DNA from: Dickeya fangzhongdai
GTDB lineage: Bacteria > Pseudomonadota > Gammaproteobacteria > Enterobacterales > Enterobacteriaceae
Reading direction: 5' to 3'
Length of the DNA: 64,000 nucleotides
NCBI RefSeq assembly: GCF_002812485.1
Contig: NZ_CP025003.1
Location: 3,410,001 to 3,474,000, forward strand
Below, piece after piece: positions 40,154 to 48,925 of the stretch. The notes under the pieces were generated by a model. The model worked only from the letters and a program-made list of their open reading frames with translations, was not told the DNA's origin and ran no database searches. Both the position numbers and the translations under genes were made by a program. How positions within the stretch are numbered: the stretch's first letter is position 1; every line of letters starts with the position of its first letter.

Positions 40154-41593
40154 ATGAAAACCACCACCTATGATCCGCTCTACCTATTTATTAATGGCGA
40201 CTGGCTGGAAGCCGGCAACCGCGATACCGTCTCCGTCATTAATCCGGCTACGGGGGATGCGCTGGGGCGACTGCCGCTGGCCACCACGGCTGATTTGAAT
40301 AACGCACTGGATAGCGCCCAAGAGGGATTTGAAGTATGGCGTCGCACAGTACCGGCCGAACGTGCGCAAATAATGAAAGATGCTGCGGCATTGATGCGCG
40401 AACGTGCGGAACTCATTGCCGCCCAGATGACCCAGGAAGAAGGCAAGCCGCTGTCGGAAAGCCGTGATGAGGTGCTGCGCGCGGCCGATTACTTTGAATG
40501 GTTTGCAGAAGAAGCCCGTCGTATCGACGGGCGCGTGGTACCGGCGAATCGCCCCGGCGTGCAGCAACTGGTTAAAAGACAGGCCATTGGCCCTGTAGCC
40601 GCGTTTACCCCCTGGAATTTCCCGGCGATAACGCCGGCCCGAAAACTCTCTGCGGCGCTGGCGGCAGGCTGCAGCGTCATTCTGAAGCCCGGCGAGGAAA
40701 GCCCGGCAACCGCCCTGGCGCTGGCCCGTTGCCTTGATGACGCGGGCCTTCCCAAAGGGGTTCTGCAGGTCGTATTCGGTGTACCAGATAAGGTCTCATC
40801 CCAGCTCATTGCCTCTTCGATCATCCGCAAAGTCGCCTTCACCGGCTCGGTACCTGTGGGCCGTTTGCTGTCCGAGCGGGCGGCGGCGGGTGTGAAGCCG
40901 ATTACCCTGGAACTCGGCGGACATGGCCCGGTGCTGGTCTTTGACGATGCCGATATCGACGCTGCCGCGGATGGCGGGGTCGCCAACCGGTTCCGTGGAA
41001 CCGGGCAGATCTGTATATCCTCAACCCGCTTTTTAATCCAGCGCGCATCCTATGATCGCTTCGCCGAGCGCTTTGTTAGCGCAACGGAGAAACTGATTAT
41101 CGGTGACGGCATGGACGCCAAAACGCAGGTCGGCCCACTGGCCAATCAGCGCCAGTTGGAAAAGATGGAATCGCTGGTTGCTGATGCGGTGGAACGGGGC
41201 GCGAAGGTACTGACAGGTGGGAAACGTATTGATCGCCCCGGCTTTTTCTTTGAGCCAACGGTGCTCGCCAACGTCCCGATGAACGCCCGCATCCTGCATG
41301 AAGAGCCGTTTGGCCCAATCGCGGTCCTGATGCCGTTCGATACCCTGACAGATGGTCTGGCGGAGGCGAATCGCCTGCCCTATGCCCTGTCTGCCTATGC
41401 CTTTACCCGTGACGCACGCACCGCAATGGATGTGGGGGACGGTCTGGAAGCCGGCATGATCGGCATCAATCAGTACCGCATCATCGCGACGGAACTGCCC
41501 TTTGGGGGAATGAAGGAAAGCGGTCATGGCTCTGAAGGGGGCACCGAAGGGATTGGACACTATCTGACCAACAAATTCATCAGCCAGATTTGA
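40154..41593 (+). CDS. NAD(P)-dependent succinate-semialdehyde-type dehydrogenase
   Basis: 479-residue aldehyde dehydrogenase of the GabD class. Catalytic Glu253 in LELGGHGPV and Cys287 in GTGQICISSTRF, Asn155 in TPWNFP, the NAD-binding FTGSVPVG at about 229-236. Like GabD-type enzymes it should turn an aldehyde such as succinic semialdehyde into the acid, though the natural substrate is not shown by sequence. First gene of a plus-strand trio, with AAAGAAA before ATG. Confidence 0.9.
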   Translation: MKTTTYDPLYLFINGDWLEAGNRDTVSVINPATGDALGRLPLATTADLNNALDSAQEGFEVWRRTVPAERAQIMKDAAALMRERAELIAAQMTQEEGKPLSESRDEVLRAADYFEWFAEEARRIDGRVVPANRPGVQQLVKRQAIGPVAAFTPWNFPAITPARKLSAALAAGCSVILKPGEESPATALALARCLDDAGLPKGVLQVVFGVPDKVSSQLIASSIIRKVAFTGSVPVGRLLSERAAAGVKPITLELGGHGPVLVFDDADIDAAADGGVANRFRGTGQICISSTRFLIQRASYDRFAERFVSATEKLIIGDGMDAKTQVGPLANQRQLEKMESLVADAVERGAKVLTGGKRIDRPGFFFEPTVLANVPMNARILHEEPFGPIAVLMPFDTLTDGLAEANRLPYALSAYAFTRDARTAMDVGDGLEAGMIGINQYRIIATELPFGGMKESGHGSEGGTEGIGHYLTNKFISQI

Positions 41594-41634
41594 TGCATAA
41601 CCTGACCCGAATCACCAAAGATAAGGAACACACC

Positions 41635-41967
41635 ATGAAAGCGATTGATTTTACCCGTCCCCGCGCTGCCGCCCGGCCCTTCACTCCCGAGCTGTCTGAT
41701 TTTGTCGAACAGCCGCTGTACTCTCAGGTCTGGACTAACCCGGCATTGGCTCCCCGCGATCGCAGTTTGATCACCATCGCCTGCCTGATCGCCCTGAATC
41801 ATGCGAACGAACTGCCCGCCCATTTACGTCGGGGTATTGAAAATGGGCTGACCCGGGAAGAACTCAGCGCGGTCATCACCCATCTGGCTTTCTACGCAGG
41901 CTTTCCTGCCGCCATCACCGCATCGGCAGTCGCGAACGCAACATTCAGCGAGGACGGCGCAGCCTGA
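41635..41967 (+). CDS. Carboxymuconolactone decarboxylase / AhpD-like protein
   Basis: 110-residue protein of the CMD fold. Family stretch LITIACLIALNHANELPAHL and RGIENGLTREELSAVITHLAFYAGFPAAI is clear. It lacks the CxxC redox pair of AhpD, so it belongs to the gamma-carboxymuconolactone-type branch; many such proteins accompany dehydrogenases and their reaction is unknown. Start at 41635 has AAGGAA 6-7 nt before it, 41 bp after the dehydrogenase. Confidence 0.88.
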   Translation: MKAIDFTRPRAAARPFTPELSDFVEQPLYSQVWTNPALAPRDRSLITIACLIALNHANELPAHLRRGIENGLTREELSAVITHLAFYAGFPAAITASAVANATFSEDGAA

Positions 41968-42036
41968 ACATACCCTGCCGGTATATCCATTTATGCCGGC
42001 ACCCCGTTTAAACCAATTTTTTCACAGGAAACAGCC

Positions 42037-43017
42037 ATGAAATCAATCATTTTTGACCAGTTTGGAGCACCTGATGTGCTCAAACTCCGTGAGGTTCCGG
42101 AACCCGAAATTCGTCCCAATGACCTGCTGGTACGGACACGTGCCGCTGGCGTTAATCGTGCCGATTTGACGCATCGTAAAGGCGGATATGGACGTCCGGA
42201 TTTTGGCGACTCAACCATCATGGGTCTCGAAATCGCCGGTGATGTCATTGCGGTAGGGGATCAGGTTAAGGGGTATGCCATCGGCGACCGAGTGATGGGG
42301 ATCGTCGGTGGCGGTGCGTATGCCGAGGTTTCCCGCATTGATTACCGTATGGCGATGCCCATCCCGGCAAGTCTTGATTATATTCATGCAGCCGCCATTA
42401 CCGAGACCTTTGTTACCGCACATGAAGCGTTAATCCATCTTGGTAAACTGAAAGCGGGTGAAACCGTCCTCATTCATGCCGGCGCCGGCGGCGTTGGCGG
42501 TGCTGCGGTGCAACTGGCTCATGCGGTCGGTGCGACGGTCATCACCACCGCCCAGGAGACGGCGCACGCGCTTGTCCATCGCATGGGGGCGGACCATGCC
42601 ATCGATTACGTTAAAGAGGATTTTGCCAACGTCGTTTCCGATCTGACCGATAACCGCGGCGTGGATCTCATCCTTGATTTTATTGGTGCGTCCTACCTGG
42701 AACGTAATGTGAATTCACTCAATTTCGGTGGACGTCTGATACAGATTGGCATTATGGGGGGCATTGAAAACGCGAAACTTCCGCTGGATCGTGTTCTTTA
42801 TCGTCACTTGCAGATCATCGGAACGGTCATGAAATCGCGTTCCCAGGATGTGAAGCATGAGATGTCCCGGCGGTTCAGAGCGCGCTGGCTGTCTCATTTC
42901 GGCAAAGATGGGTTGTCACCGGTTATTGATAGCGTATTCCCTCTGGCAGAGGCCAGTGTTGCTCATCAGCGCATGGAGGATGGCCTTAACGTCGGGAAAA
43001 TCGTATTAACGGCCTGA
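42037..43017 (+). CDS. Zinc-independent quinone oxidoreductase (MDR family)
   Basis: 326-residue medium-chain reductase. Starts MKSIIFDQFGAPDVLKLREV; has VNRADLTHRKGGYGRP, GLEIAGDV, and the NADPH loop GAGGVGGAAVQLAHAVGA; no structural or catalytic zinc cysteines. The resemblance is to the TP53I3 / quinone oxidoreductase group, which reduces quinones with NADPH. Third gene of the trio, ended by a strong palindromic terminator. Confidence 0.92.
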   Translation: MKSIIFDQFGAPDVLKLREVPEPEIRPNDLLVRTRAAGVNRADLTHRKGGYGRPDFGDSTIMGLEIAGDVIAVGDQVKGYAIGDRVMGIVGGGAYAEVSRIDYRMAMPIPASLDYIHAAAITETFVTAHEALIHLGKLKAGETVLIHAGAGGVGGAAVQLAHAVGATVITTAQETAHALVHRMGADHAIDYVKEDFANVVSDLTDNRGVDLILDFIGASYLERNVNSLNFGGRLIQIGIMGGIENAKLPLDRVLYRHLQIIGTVMKSRSQDVKHEMSRRFRARWLSHFGKDGLSPVIDSVFPLAEASVAHQRMEDGLNVGKIVLTA

Positions 43018-43055
43018 CGCTGAGCCACTGCCTGATCCAGGTTGATATCTGCTAT

Positions 43056-43077
43056 GCCCGGTCTAGACCGGGCTTTT
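43056..43077 (+). terminator. Terminator after the quinone oxidoreductase
   Basis: Perfect 18-bp palindrome GCCCGGTCTAGACCGGGC followed by TTTT, 38 bp past the stop of the trio. Confidence 0.85.
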
Positions 43078-43265
43078 AGACTGATACAGGCATGGTCGCC
43101 CCCTCGTATAAGATGGCGTTTCTCCGCCACGATTCTGCTCCAGCCATAACCGGTCTTCCACCACATGATGATTCCCCGAGCGCGCGATCTTGACCAATGA
43201 CAAGGCGGTACGGACGTTAGCCTCTTTATAATCAGGCCCGTTTGTCTTCTCACTGGTGTGAAAGT

Positions 43266-44387
43266 ATGGCTTATCAACTTAACCTTAACTGGCCCGAATT
43301 TTTAGAAAAATACTGGCAAAAACAACCTGTTGTATTAAAAAATGCGTTCCCGAACTTCGTCGACCCCATTACGCCGGATGAACTGGCGGGACTGGCGATG
43401 GAGCCGGAGGTGGACAGCCGCATCGTCAGCCATGTTAATGGACAGTGGCAGGCGTGGAACGGGCCGTTTGAGCAGTTCGATCATTTAGGGGAAACCGACT
43501 GGTCGCTGTTAGCCCAGGCGGTTAATCACTGGCATGCCCCGTCTGCCGAGCTGGTACGTCCGTTTCGCGTGCTGCCGGACTGGCGTTTAGACGACCTGAT
43601 GATCTCCTTTTCCGTACCGGGCGGCGGCGTCGGACCGCATATCGACCAGTACGACGTGTTTATCATTCAGGGGATGGGCCGCCGCCGCTGGCGCGTTGGC
43701 GATAAGCTGCCGATGCGGCAGTTCTGCCCGCATCCGGCGCTGCTGCACGTTGATCCTTTCACGCCGATCATCGATGAAGAGCTTGAAGCGGGCGACATTT
43801 TATATATTCCGCCGGGCTTCCCGCACGACGGCTTCACCTTTGAAACCACGCTCAATTACTCGGTCGGCTTCCGCGGGCCAAACGGCAGGGATTTAATCAG
43901 CAGTTTTGCCGACTATGCGCTGGAAAACGATCTCGGCGGCGAGCACTACAGCGACCCTGATTTAACCTGCCGGGAACATCCAGGCCGGGTGGAAGCGTAT
44001 GAGCTCGACCGCCTGCGCGCGATGATGATCGACATGCTCAATCAGCCGGAAGACTTTAAACAGTGGTTCGGTCGCTTCGTGACGACGCCGCGCCACGAGC
44101 TGGATATCGCCCCCGCAGAGCCGCCCTATGAGCCGGATGAGATTGCCGACGCCCTGATGTCCGGCGAAATCCTGACCCGCTTAAGCGGACTGCGGGTGCT
44201 GCATATCGGCGACAGTTTTTTCATCAACAGCGAAAGGCTGGAAACGGTCGCCCCGGAAGCCGCCGATGCGCTGTGCCGTTACACCACTCTCGGGAAAAAG
44301 GAACTCGGCGAGGCGCTGCGCAATCCGGCTTTCGTTGCGGAACTGACCGAGCTGGTTAATCAAGGCTACTGGTTCTTCGACGAATAG
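43266..44387 (+). CDS. roxA: Ribosomal protein L16 3-hydroxylase RoxA (YcfD)
   Basis: 373-residue JmjC-fold 2-oxoglutarate/Fe(II) oxygenase, same length as E. coli RoxA, which hydroxylates an arginine of ribosomal protein uL16. The iron ligands His125, Asp127 (GPHIDQYDVF) and His187 (GFPHDGF) are all present. Further matches: NWPEFLEKYWQKQPVVLK, DELAGLAME, SFSVPGGGVG and the end QGYWFFDE. ATG 43266 is used because family members begin M-x-YQL. The gene ends inside the first degenerate unit of a 17-bp tandem array. Confidence 0.95.
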   Translation: MAYQLNLNWPEFLEKYWQKQPVVLKNAFPNFVDPITPDELAGLAMEPEVDSRIVSHVNGQWQAWNGPFEQFDHLGETDWSLLAQAVNHWHAPSAELVRPFRVLPDWRLDDLMISFSVPGGGVGPHIDQYDVFIIQGMGRRRWRVGDKLPMRQFCPHPALLHVDPFTPIIDEELEAGDILYIPPGFPHDGFTFETTLNYSVGFRGPNGRDLISSFADYALENDLGGEHYSDPDLTCREHPGRVEAYELDRLRAMMIDMLNQPEDFKQWFGRFVTTPRHELDIAPAEPPYEPDEIADALMSGEILTRLSGLRVLHIGDSFFINSERLETVAPEAADALCRYTTLGKKELGEALRNPAFVAELTELVNQGYWFFDE

Positions 44388-44461
44388 TTCTTCGAGACAA
44401 ATGGTTCGTCGAGACAAATGGTTCGTCGAGACAAATGGTTCTTTGAGAAAAATAGCTCGCT
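44377..44461 (+). repeat. 17-bp tandem array seeded in the roxA 3' end
   Basis: Units GAGACAAATGGTTCGTC (44394 and 44411, identical), GAGACAAATGGTTCTTT (44428) and GAGAAAAATAGCTCGCT (44445). A fifth, degenerate unit at 44377-44393 (12 of 17 matches) covers the last codons and stop of roxA. Confidence 0.88.
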
Positions 44462-44652
44462 GATAAAGATAGTGCGATGAGATGAAAAGAGCGGCGGTAA
44501 TGTGCTCTGTCTGCTAGCCTAAAGTTTGAACAGAAAAAACCGATACCATAAAAAAGCTGGCGCATATGCCGCCAGCTCATCGGTGTACTGATGGGCAGGG
44601 AATTCCCCCTTGCATATCGGGCCTCTTCAAACGCAGAAACAGGATAACCAAG

Positions 44653-44841
44653 ATGGATGTTTCACAGATCGCATCACTTTCCACCGGTCTTAGCAACATG
44701 CAACTGAGCAGCGAGATCAGTACGAGTGTTCTGAAGAAATCACTGGATAATCAGAAGGATACGGTAGCCAGTCTCATTCAGTCCATTCCGCAGTTGCCCG
44801 CTAATCCGGCAATCGGCCGCAACATCAACACCACGGCATAA
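44653..44841 (+). CDS. YjfB-family putative motility protein
   Basis: 62-residue protein reading MDVSQIASLSTGLSNMQLSS, then SVLKKSLDNQKDTVASLIQS. It matches the YjfB family, small proteins tied by name to motility but of unknown function. ATG at 44653 with AGGA 8-9 nt upstream; a longer frame starting at 44566 is not needed. Stand-alone; followed by a tandem array and a hairpin. Confidence 0.82.
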   Translation: MDVSQIASLSTGLSNMQLSSEISTSVLKKSLDNQKDTVASLIQSIPQLPANPAIGRNINTTA

Positions 44842-44850
44842 TCGCTTCCA

Positions 44851-44926
44851 TCGTGGTTTGACGAACACGTCGTGGTTTGGCAAACACATCGTCGTTTGCC
44901 AAACCAGTCGCGGTGTTGCAGACAAA
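44851..44926 (+). repeat. 19-bp x4 tandem array after the YjfB-like gene
   Basis: Four exact-length 19-bp units start at 44851, 44870, 44889 and 44908: TCGTGGTTTGACGAACACG, TCGTGGTTTGGCAAACACA, TCGTCGTTTGCCAAACCAG and TCGCGGTGTTGCAGACAAA. Units 2 and 3 together also make a 12-bp hairpin (GGTTTGGCAAAC with GTTTGCCAAACC). The array begins 9 bp past the stop. Confidence 0.8.
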
Positions 44927-44952
44927 TAGCAGCTACTCAACTAGCTGCTATT
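44925..44952 (+). terminator. Hairpin after the 19-bp array
   Basis: Arms AATAGCAGCT / AGCTGCTATT, 8-nt loop, then CATTTATTTG. A plausible terminator for the YjfB-like transcript. Confidence 0.6.
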
Positions 44953-45033
44953 CATTTATTTGATTCACATGATTATTTCCCGCAAATAATCCGCTTTCTG
45001 ATGGCTACAGTGACACGAGAACACATCCTTTTG

Positions 45034-46149
45034 TCAAAGGCCAACGGCCTTGCGTGACATCCCCACCAGCATATCGCGCGCTTTGATCTTGCGGGCGAAA
45101 AATGGCGCCCGGAATTGACCGAACGGTAGCGAAGTCAGACCGTCGTTGCGGCCAAGCGTGACCACCATGACTTTACCCATGCCTTTACCGGGCTGTACCG
45201 GTTTGTAAGGTTTAAGCCTGGCCTCGGACGGCTGATTCGCGGCTATCAACAGCTTGATGTTCGCAACAATCGATTTGGCGTGCAGCCCGGCGATAATCGC
45301 CAGCCGGTTTTCAGGCAGGTTAGTAATATCACCGGCAGCGAACACCCGGTCATGACCTTCCACACGCAGATAGTGATCGACGTTGATCAAGCCGTTGCGT
45401 TGCACCGCCTCAGGCCACGATCTGGCCACAAAATCAGTCACCGGCTTCGCTCCCGCCGCCCAGATGACGACATCGGCCGCGAGCATAAGTCCCGAGTGAG
45501 TGACGACCTTACCGTCCACAGGCTGTTCACCGGGCGCGGGCAGCACAACGCGATCGTTGAGCGCAAATTTAACGCCTTTGTCGCGCAGATCTTTTTCCGC
45601 CCATTGGGGAAATTTGTCCGGTGCGCTATTCAGTACCGTCTTACCACTGTGAACCACGGTGATTGCCAGATCGGGAAACGCCTCGCACAGCTCTGCGGCA
45701 ATCTCGATACCAACCGGCCCGGCCCCCGCCACCACCACGGAGCGTGCCTCCCGCAGACGTTTGTGCATCGACCGGATTTCGGCGGTGCGGCTTGTACTCA
45801 ACGGCGCCTGGGCCTTGATAAGCGGATCGATATACGCTGACCCGGTGGCGATCACCGCATAATCGAATGACACCGTGCCTTCGCTGCCATCCGTCAGCGC
45901 CACGTGCGCGTTGTGGTCGGTCAACCCCACCGCTTTACCCTGTATGAACCGCACCGTGCCGATGAAGCTGTCATAAGGGATTTGCGCCGGCAGACTGTCA
46001 GGAGCGACCAGCAAACGCGGGACCGCCATCGGCACTTCCCAGTAGGTTTTGGGATCAACGAGGGTCACGTTCGCCGCATCGCGCAGTTGATAAGCGATCT
46101 GGTGCCCTGCCGCCCCACCGCCAATAACAAGGACAGATTTCTTTTGCAT
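45034..46149 (-). CDS. FAD-dependent NADH/quinone-type oxidoreductase (AIF/FSP1-like)
   Basis: 371-residue pyridine nucleotide-disulphide-type flavoprotein. FAD loop VLVIGGGAAGHQIAYQL (about 6-22), second dinucleotide loop VVVAGAGPVGIEIAAEL (about 139-155), and the closing FAD motif RVFAAGDITNLPE. No redox CxxC pair, so it fits the AIF / FSP1 / type II NADH dehydrogenase-like set. Last of a minus-strand trio with azoreductase and pirin, 24 bp after pirin, so it probably takes part in quinone reduction. Confidence 0.87.
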   Translation of the reverse strand: MQKKSVLVIGGGAAGHQIAYQLRDAANVTLVDPKTYWEVPMAVPRLLVAPDSLPAQIPYDSFIGTVRFIQGKAVGLTDHNAHVALTDGSEGTVSFDYAVIATGSAYIDPLIKAQAPLSTSRTAEIRSMHKRLREARSVVVAGAGPVGIEIAAELCEAFPDLAITVVHSGKTVLNSAPDKFPQWAEKDLRDKGVKFALNDRVVLPAPGEQPVDGKVVTHSGLMLAADVVIWAAGAKPVTDFVARSWPEAVQRNGLINVDHYLRVEGHDRVFAAGDITNLPENRLAIIAGLHAKSIVANIKLLIAANQPSEARLKPYKPVQPGKGMGKVMVVTLGRNDGLTSLPFGQFRAPFFARKIKARDMLVGMSRKAVGL

Positions 46150-46173
46150 ACAGACAGTTCCTTTTAAATGACG

Positions 46174-47034
46174 TTATGACCACCGCGCTTCGCGGCGGTT
46201 AAGCGCGGCGAACGCCGGGCTGTGTTGCAGTTGGTTGATCGTACGTTCGCCTTCGGCGAGCGCCTCGATACAGGTGTGAACTGAATACGCGCCCATCACG
46301 AGCGGATGCGGATGTTTAGCCGCTGAACCGATGACCAGCTCGACCTCGCCCTCGGCCGTCATCCCGATTGCCTCATTACCTTGCGCGAACACCGCCAGTT
46401 CGCGCTCAAGCACCGTACCGCCGACATGCAGCTTGCCGCTGTTCAGCGCCAGCCACGCCGTATCGTGATCGGCGGCGGGTTGGTAGGTCCAGCGTTCGCC
46501 GTCCGCCAGTCGGACGTGAAGGTAGGTGATGGACACGGGCAGCGGAATCGGGCTGACTTTGTCGCCATAGCGACCAAGCAGGATGCGCGCCGGCCCGTCG
46601 CGCGCGATCTGTTCCGGTTCCAGATACAGGCTCTGCGCAGGCGCAAGCTCAAGCGATGGCGGCAGCGCAATCCAGAGCTGATATCCACGCATCATGTGGT
46701 CTGGCGCAGGCTCGCCGGCGTGCCACACCCCGCTGCCGGCACGCATCCACTCGACCGATCCCGCGGTCATCGCCCCCTGTTTTCCGGTGGTATCGCCATA
46801 GGTCATGCTGCCTTCGAGGAAAGTGGTGAGCGTTGCAATACCCGAATGCGGATGCGGTCTGAACCCCGTGCCGGTTGAGGGCACAGACTCGAACAGATCC
46901 AGAAAAACGAACGGCTTGACCCACTGCCCCAGATCGCCCGGTGACATCATCCGGGTGAGAGGACCAAGGCGTTGACCCGAAGTGCGGTGAACGATGGGGC
47001 GCGTTGTCGCAGAGAAAGCCTGATGATGTGCCAT
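46174..47034 (-). CDS. Pirin-like bicupin protein
   Basis: 286-residue pirin family protein. The metal-binding cupin motif is visible as FRPHPHSGIATLTTFLEGS and then GSVEWMRAGSGVWHAGEP, with conserved histidines and glutamate. Some pirins are quercetin dioxygenases, others modulate enzymes; activity here is unknown. ATG 47034 (MAHHQ) has AAAGG 8 nt upstream. Second gene of the azoreductase operon; its leader contains a short repeat array. Confidence 0.9.
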   Translation of the reverse strand: MAHHQAFSATTRPIVHRTSGQRLGPLTRMMSPGDLGQWVKPFVFLDLFESVPSTGTGFRPHPHSGIATLTTFLEGSMTYGDTTGKQGAMTAGSVEWMRAGSGVWHAGEPAPDHMMRGYQLWIALPPSLELAPAQSLYLEPEQIARDGPARILLGRYGDKVSPIPLPVSITYLHVRLADGERWTYQPAADHDTAWLALNSGKLHVGGTVLERELAVFAQGNEAIGMTAEGEVELVIGSAAKHPHPLVMGAYSVHTCIEALAEGERTINQLQHSPAFAALNRREARWS

Positions 47035-47043
47035 AAGCGATAC

Positions 47044-47104
47044 CTTTTTGCAGCGAAGAACCGTCTTTTGCAGCGGAAAGCAATTTTTTGAAACGGGAAG
47101 CGAG
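47044..47104 (-). repeat. 20-21-bp x3 array in the pirin leader
   Basis: On the plus strand three units start with a T-run then GCAGCG-A-A: CTTTTTGCAGCGAAGAACCG at 47044, CTTTTGCAGCGGAAAGCAAT at 47065, TTTTTGAAACGGGAAGCGAG at 47085. The third is degenerate. It lies between the azoreductase stop and the pirin start, so it is transcribed leader. Confidence 0.55.
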
Positions 47105-47173
47105 ATCGGGCGGTGCCGATAGCCATCAACGGCAGGCCGGCACCGTGCAACACCGCTCCCTCCGGGCGGTAAG

Positions 47174-47785
47174 TCAGGCGATGAGCGCGTCGATTTCCGC
47201 TCTGGCCCTGGCAATCGCCGCGGTTTTTGCTTCATCGCCGAGCGCCAGACCTTCCGCACGAATAATGGTGATATCGGTCAGGCCGATGAAATTGAGCGCG
47301 GCCGTCAGATAGGGTTCCTGATGATCGAATTGAGCCGCCGGGCTGGCGCCGCTGTAGATGCCGCCGCGCGCCGAGGCGATGAAAACCTTCTTGCCGGCCG
47401 GCAGCAGTCCTTCCGGCCCGTTTTCGGTGTAGCGGAAGGTACGCCCGGCGACCAGAACGCGGTCGATCCAACCTTTGAGCTGGGAAGGGATCGAGAAGTT
47501 GTACATCGGCGCGCCGATGACGATGACGTCGGCGGCGAACAACTCGTTGATGTAAACGCCGCCAAGGACGATATCTTGACCAAGCGCCGGCGTGCCCGGC
47601 GTACCGCCCTGAAAAACGGCGAGATGGTCGGGGGACAGATGTAATGCCGCGTCAGCGACGAGATCCCGACGAATAACGGTTTTCTCCGGATGAATGTCGC
47701 GTTGTCTGGCCACAATGTCGGCTGACAGCAGGCGGCTCACGGAATGGCTGTCGAGAATGCTGGAATCAATATGCAGAATGCTCAC
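47174..47785 (-). CDS. FMN-dependent NADH-azoreductase / quinone reductase
   Basis: 203-residue flavodoxin-fold protein of the AzoR (AcpD) family. Seen: ILHIDSSILDSHSVSRLLSA at the N-terminus, VIGAPMYNFSIPSQLKGWID in the FMN-binding part, and SARGGIYSG. Such enzymes reduce quinones and azo compounds by two electrons. Start is a GTG at 47785 with GGAGA 6-7 nt upstream; the longer frame to 47848 overlaps the promoter of the divergent LysR gene. First gene of the redox trio. Confidence 0.9.
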   Translation of the reverse strand: MSILHIDSSILDSHSVSRLLSADIVARQRDIHPEKTVIRRDLVADAALHLSPDHLAVFQGGTPGTPALGQDIVLGGVYINELFAADVIVIGAPMYNFSIPSQLKGWIDRVLVAGRTFRYTENGPEGLLPAGKKVFIASARGGIYSGASPAAQFDHQEPYLTAALNFIGLTDITIIRAEGLALGDEAKTAAIARARAEIDALIA

Positions 47786-47920
47786 AGGTAGATCTCCTGA
47801 ACAAGGCCGGAACAGGCCGGCGTATGGATGACGACTGGAGTATTTCACCCTGCAAATAATCTGAATAGACGTTATATTATTATATATACCATCTCCATAT
47901 CAGATACATCAGGATTCCCT

Positions 47921-48829
47921 ATGCTCGATGGCGTGTCGCTGGATCAATTACGAACATTCATTGCTGCGGTTGATGAAGGAAGCTTCTCGGCGGCGGCGCG
48001 TCGGCTCAGGCGCGCGCAGTCCGCCATCAGCGAGCTGGTACGCGGTCTGGAAGAGCAGCTTGATGTTACGCTTTTTGATCGCAGCGGCCGCTACCCGAGG
48101 CTGACGCCGGCGGGGACGGCGTTACTGTCCAACGCCCGCAATATCGTCGCCGGCGTTGACGCCATGAAATCACGCGCCAAAGGCATGGCCGCCGGGCTGG
48201 AGCCTGAACTGACCGTCGTGGTCGACGTCTTCTTCCCGATTGACGTGCTGACTGACGCGGCCAAAGCGTTCCGTGAACAGTTTCCCGACGTGCCATTACG
48301 CGTCTATGTTGAAGCGCTGGGAGCGGCGTATCAGCCGGTACTGGACAGGCACGCCAGCGTCGGCATCGTCGGTTTTCTTCCGGTGACGCCACCGGGCATC
48401 GTCACCGAACCCTTAGCCCGCGTCGCCTTCGCTATGGTCGCCGCCGCGGACCACCCGCTCGCCGCGTTGCAGGGGCCGATCCCCAGACAGGAACTCGCCA
48501 ACCATGTCCAACTGGTACTGACCGATCGCTCTGAGCACTCCAAAGGGCGAGAGTTTGGCGTCATGTCCCCCAAAACCTGGCGGCTGGCGGACCTGTTTGC
48601 CAAACATGCTTTTTTGCTCAATGGGTTGGGATGGGGCGGCATGCCGATGCATACCATCCAGTCGGACCTTGAGAGCGGACGCCTTGTAAAGCTTACCATT
48701 GAGGATGAACCGGTCAGCGAGCCGTCCATGCTGATGTCGGCCGTGTACCGCATTGATAACCCGCCGGGCCCCGCAGGCCGCTGGCTTATCGAACGCATGA
48801 CCGCCTGTTCCCGCCATCGCCCGGTCTGA
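47921..48829 (+). CDS. LysR-type regulator of the azoreductase-pirin operon
   Basis: 302-residue LysR protein. Helix-turn-helix at about residues 5-65 (LDQLRTFIAAVDEGSFSAAA, then RRAQSAISELVRGLEEQL), followed by the effector domain. ATG at 47921 (MLDGVS) with AGGA 6 nt upstream; frame open from 47828 but without similarity. Divergent from the azoreductase by about 135 bp, the classical arrangement for a LysR activator and its target. Confidence 0.9.
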   Translation: MLDGVSLDQLRTFIAAVDEGSFSAAARRLRRAQSAISELVRGLEEQLDVTLFDRSGRYPRLTPAGTALLSNARNIVAGVDAMKSRAKGMAAGLEPELTVVVDVFFPIDVLTDAAKAFREQFPDVPLRVYVEALGAAYQPVLDRHASVGIVGFLPVTPPGIVTEPLARVAFAMVAAADHPLAALQGPIPRQELANHVQLVLTDRSEHSKGREFGVMSPKTWRLADLFAKHAFLLNGLGWGGMPMHTIQSDLESGRLVKLTIEDEPVSEPSMLMSAVYRIDNPPGPAGRWLIERMTACSRHRPV

Positions 48830-48887
48830 ACGCACGGGTTTAGCGCACCTAACGACAGGGCAGCATACGCCCGGCCTTACCCTGATC

Positions 48888-48907
48888 GGCTGGCGACAAC
48901 GCCAGCC
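48888..48907. terminator. Hairpin between convergent LysR gene and ganR
   Basis: Arms GGCTGGCG / CGCCAGCC, loop ACAA. No long U-run on either strand. It lies in the 96-bp convergent gap and could serve both genes. Confidence 0.55.
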
Positions 48908-48925
48908 GCGATGTGCCGCAAAATG

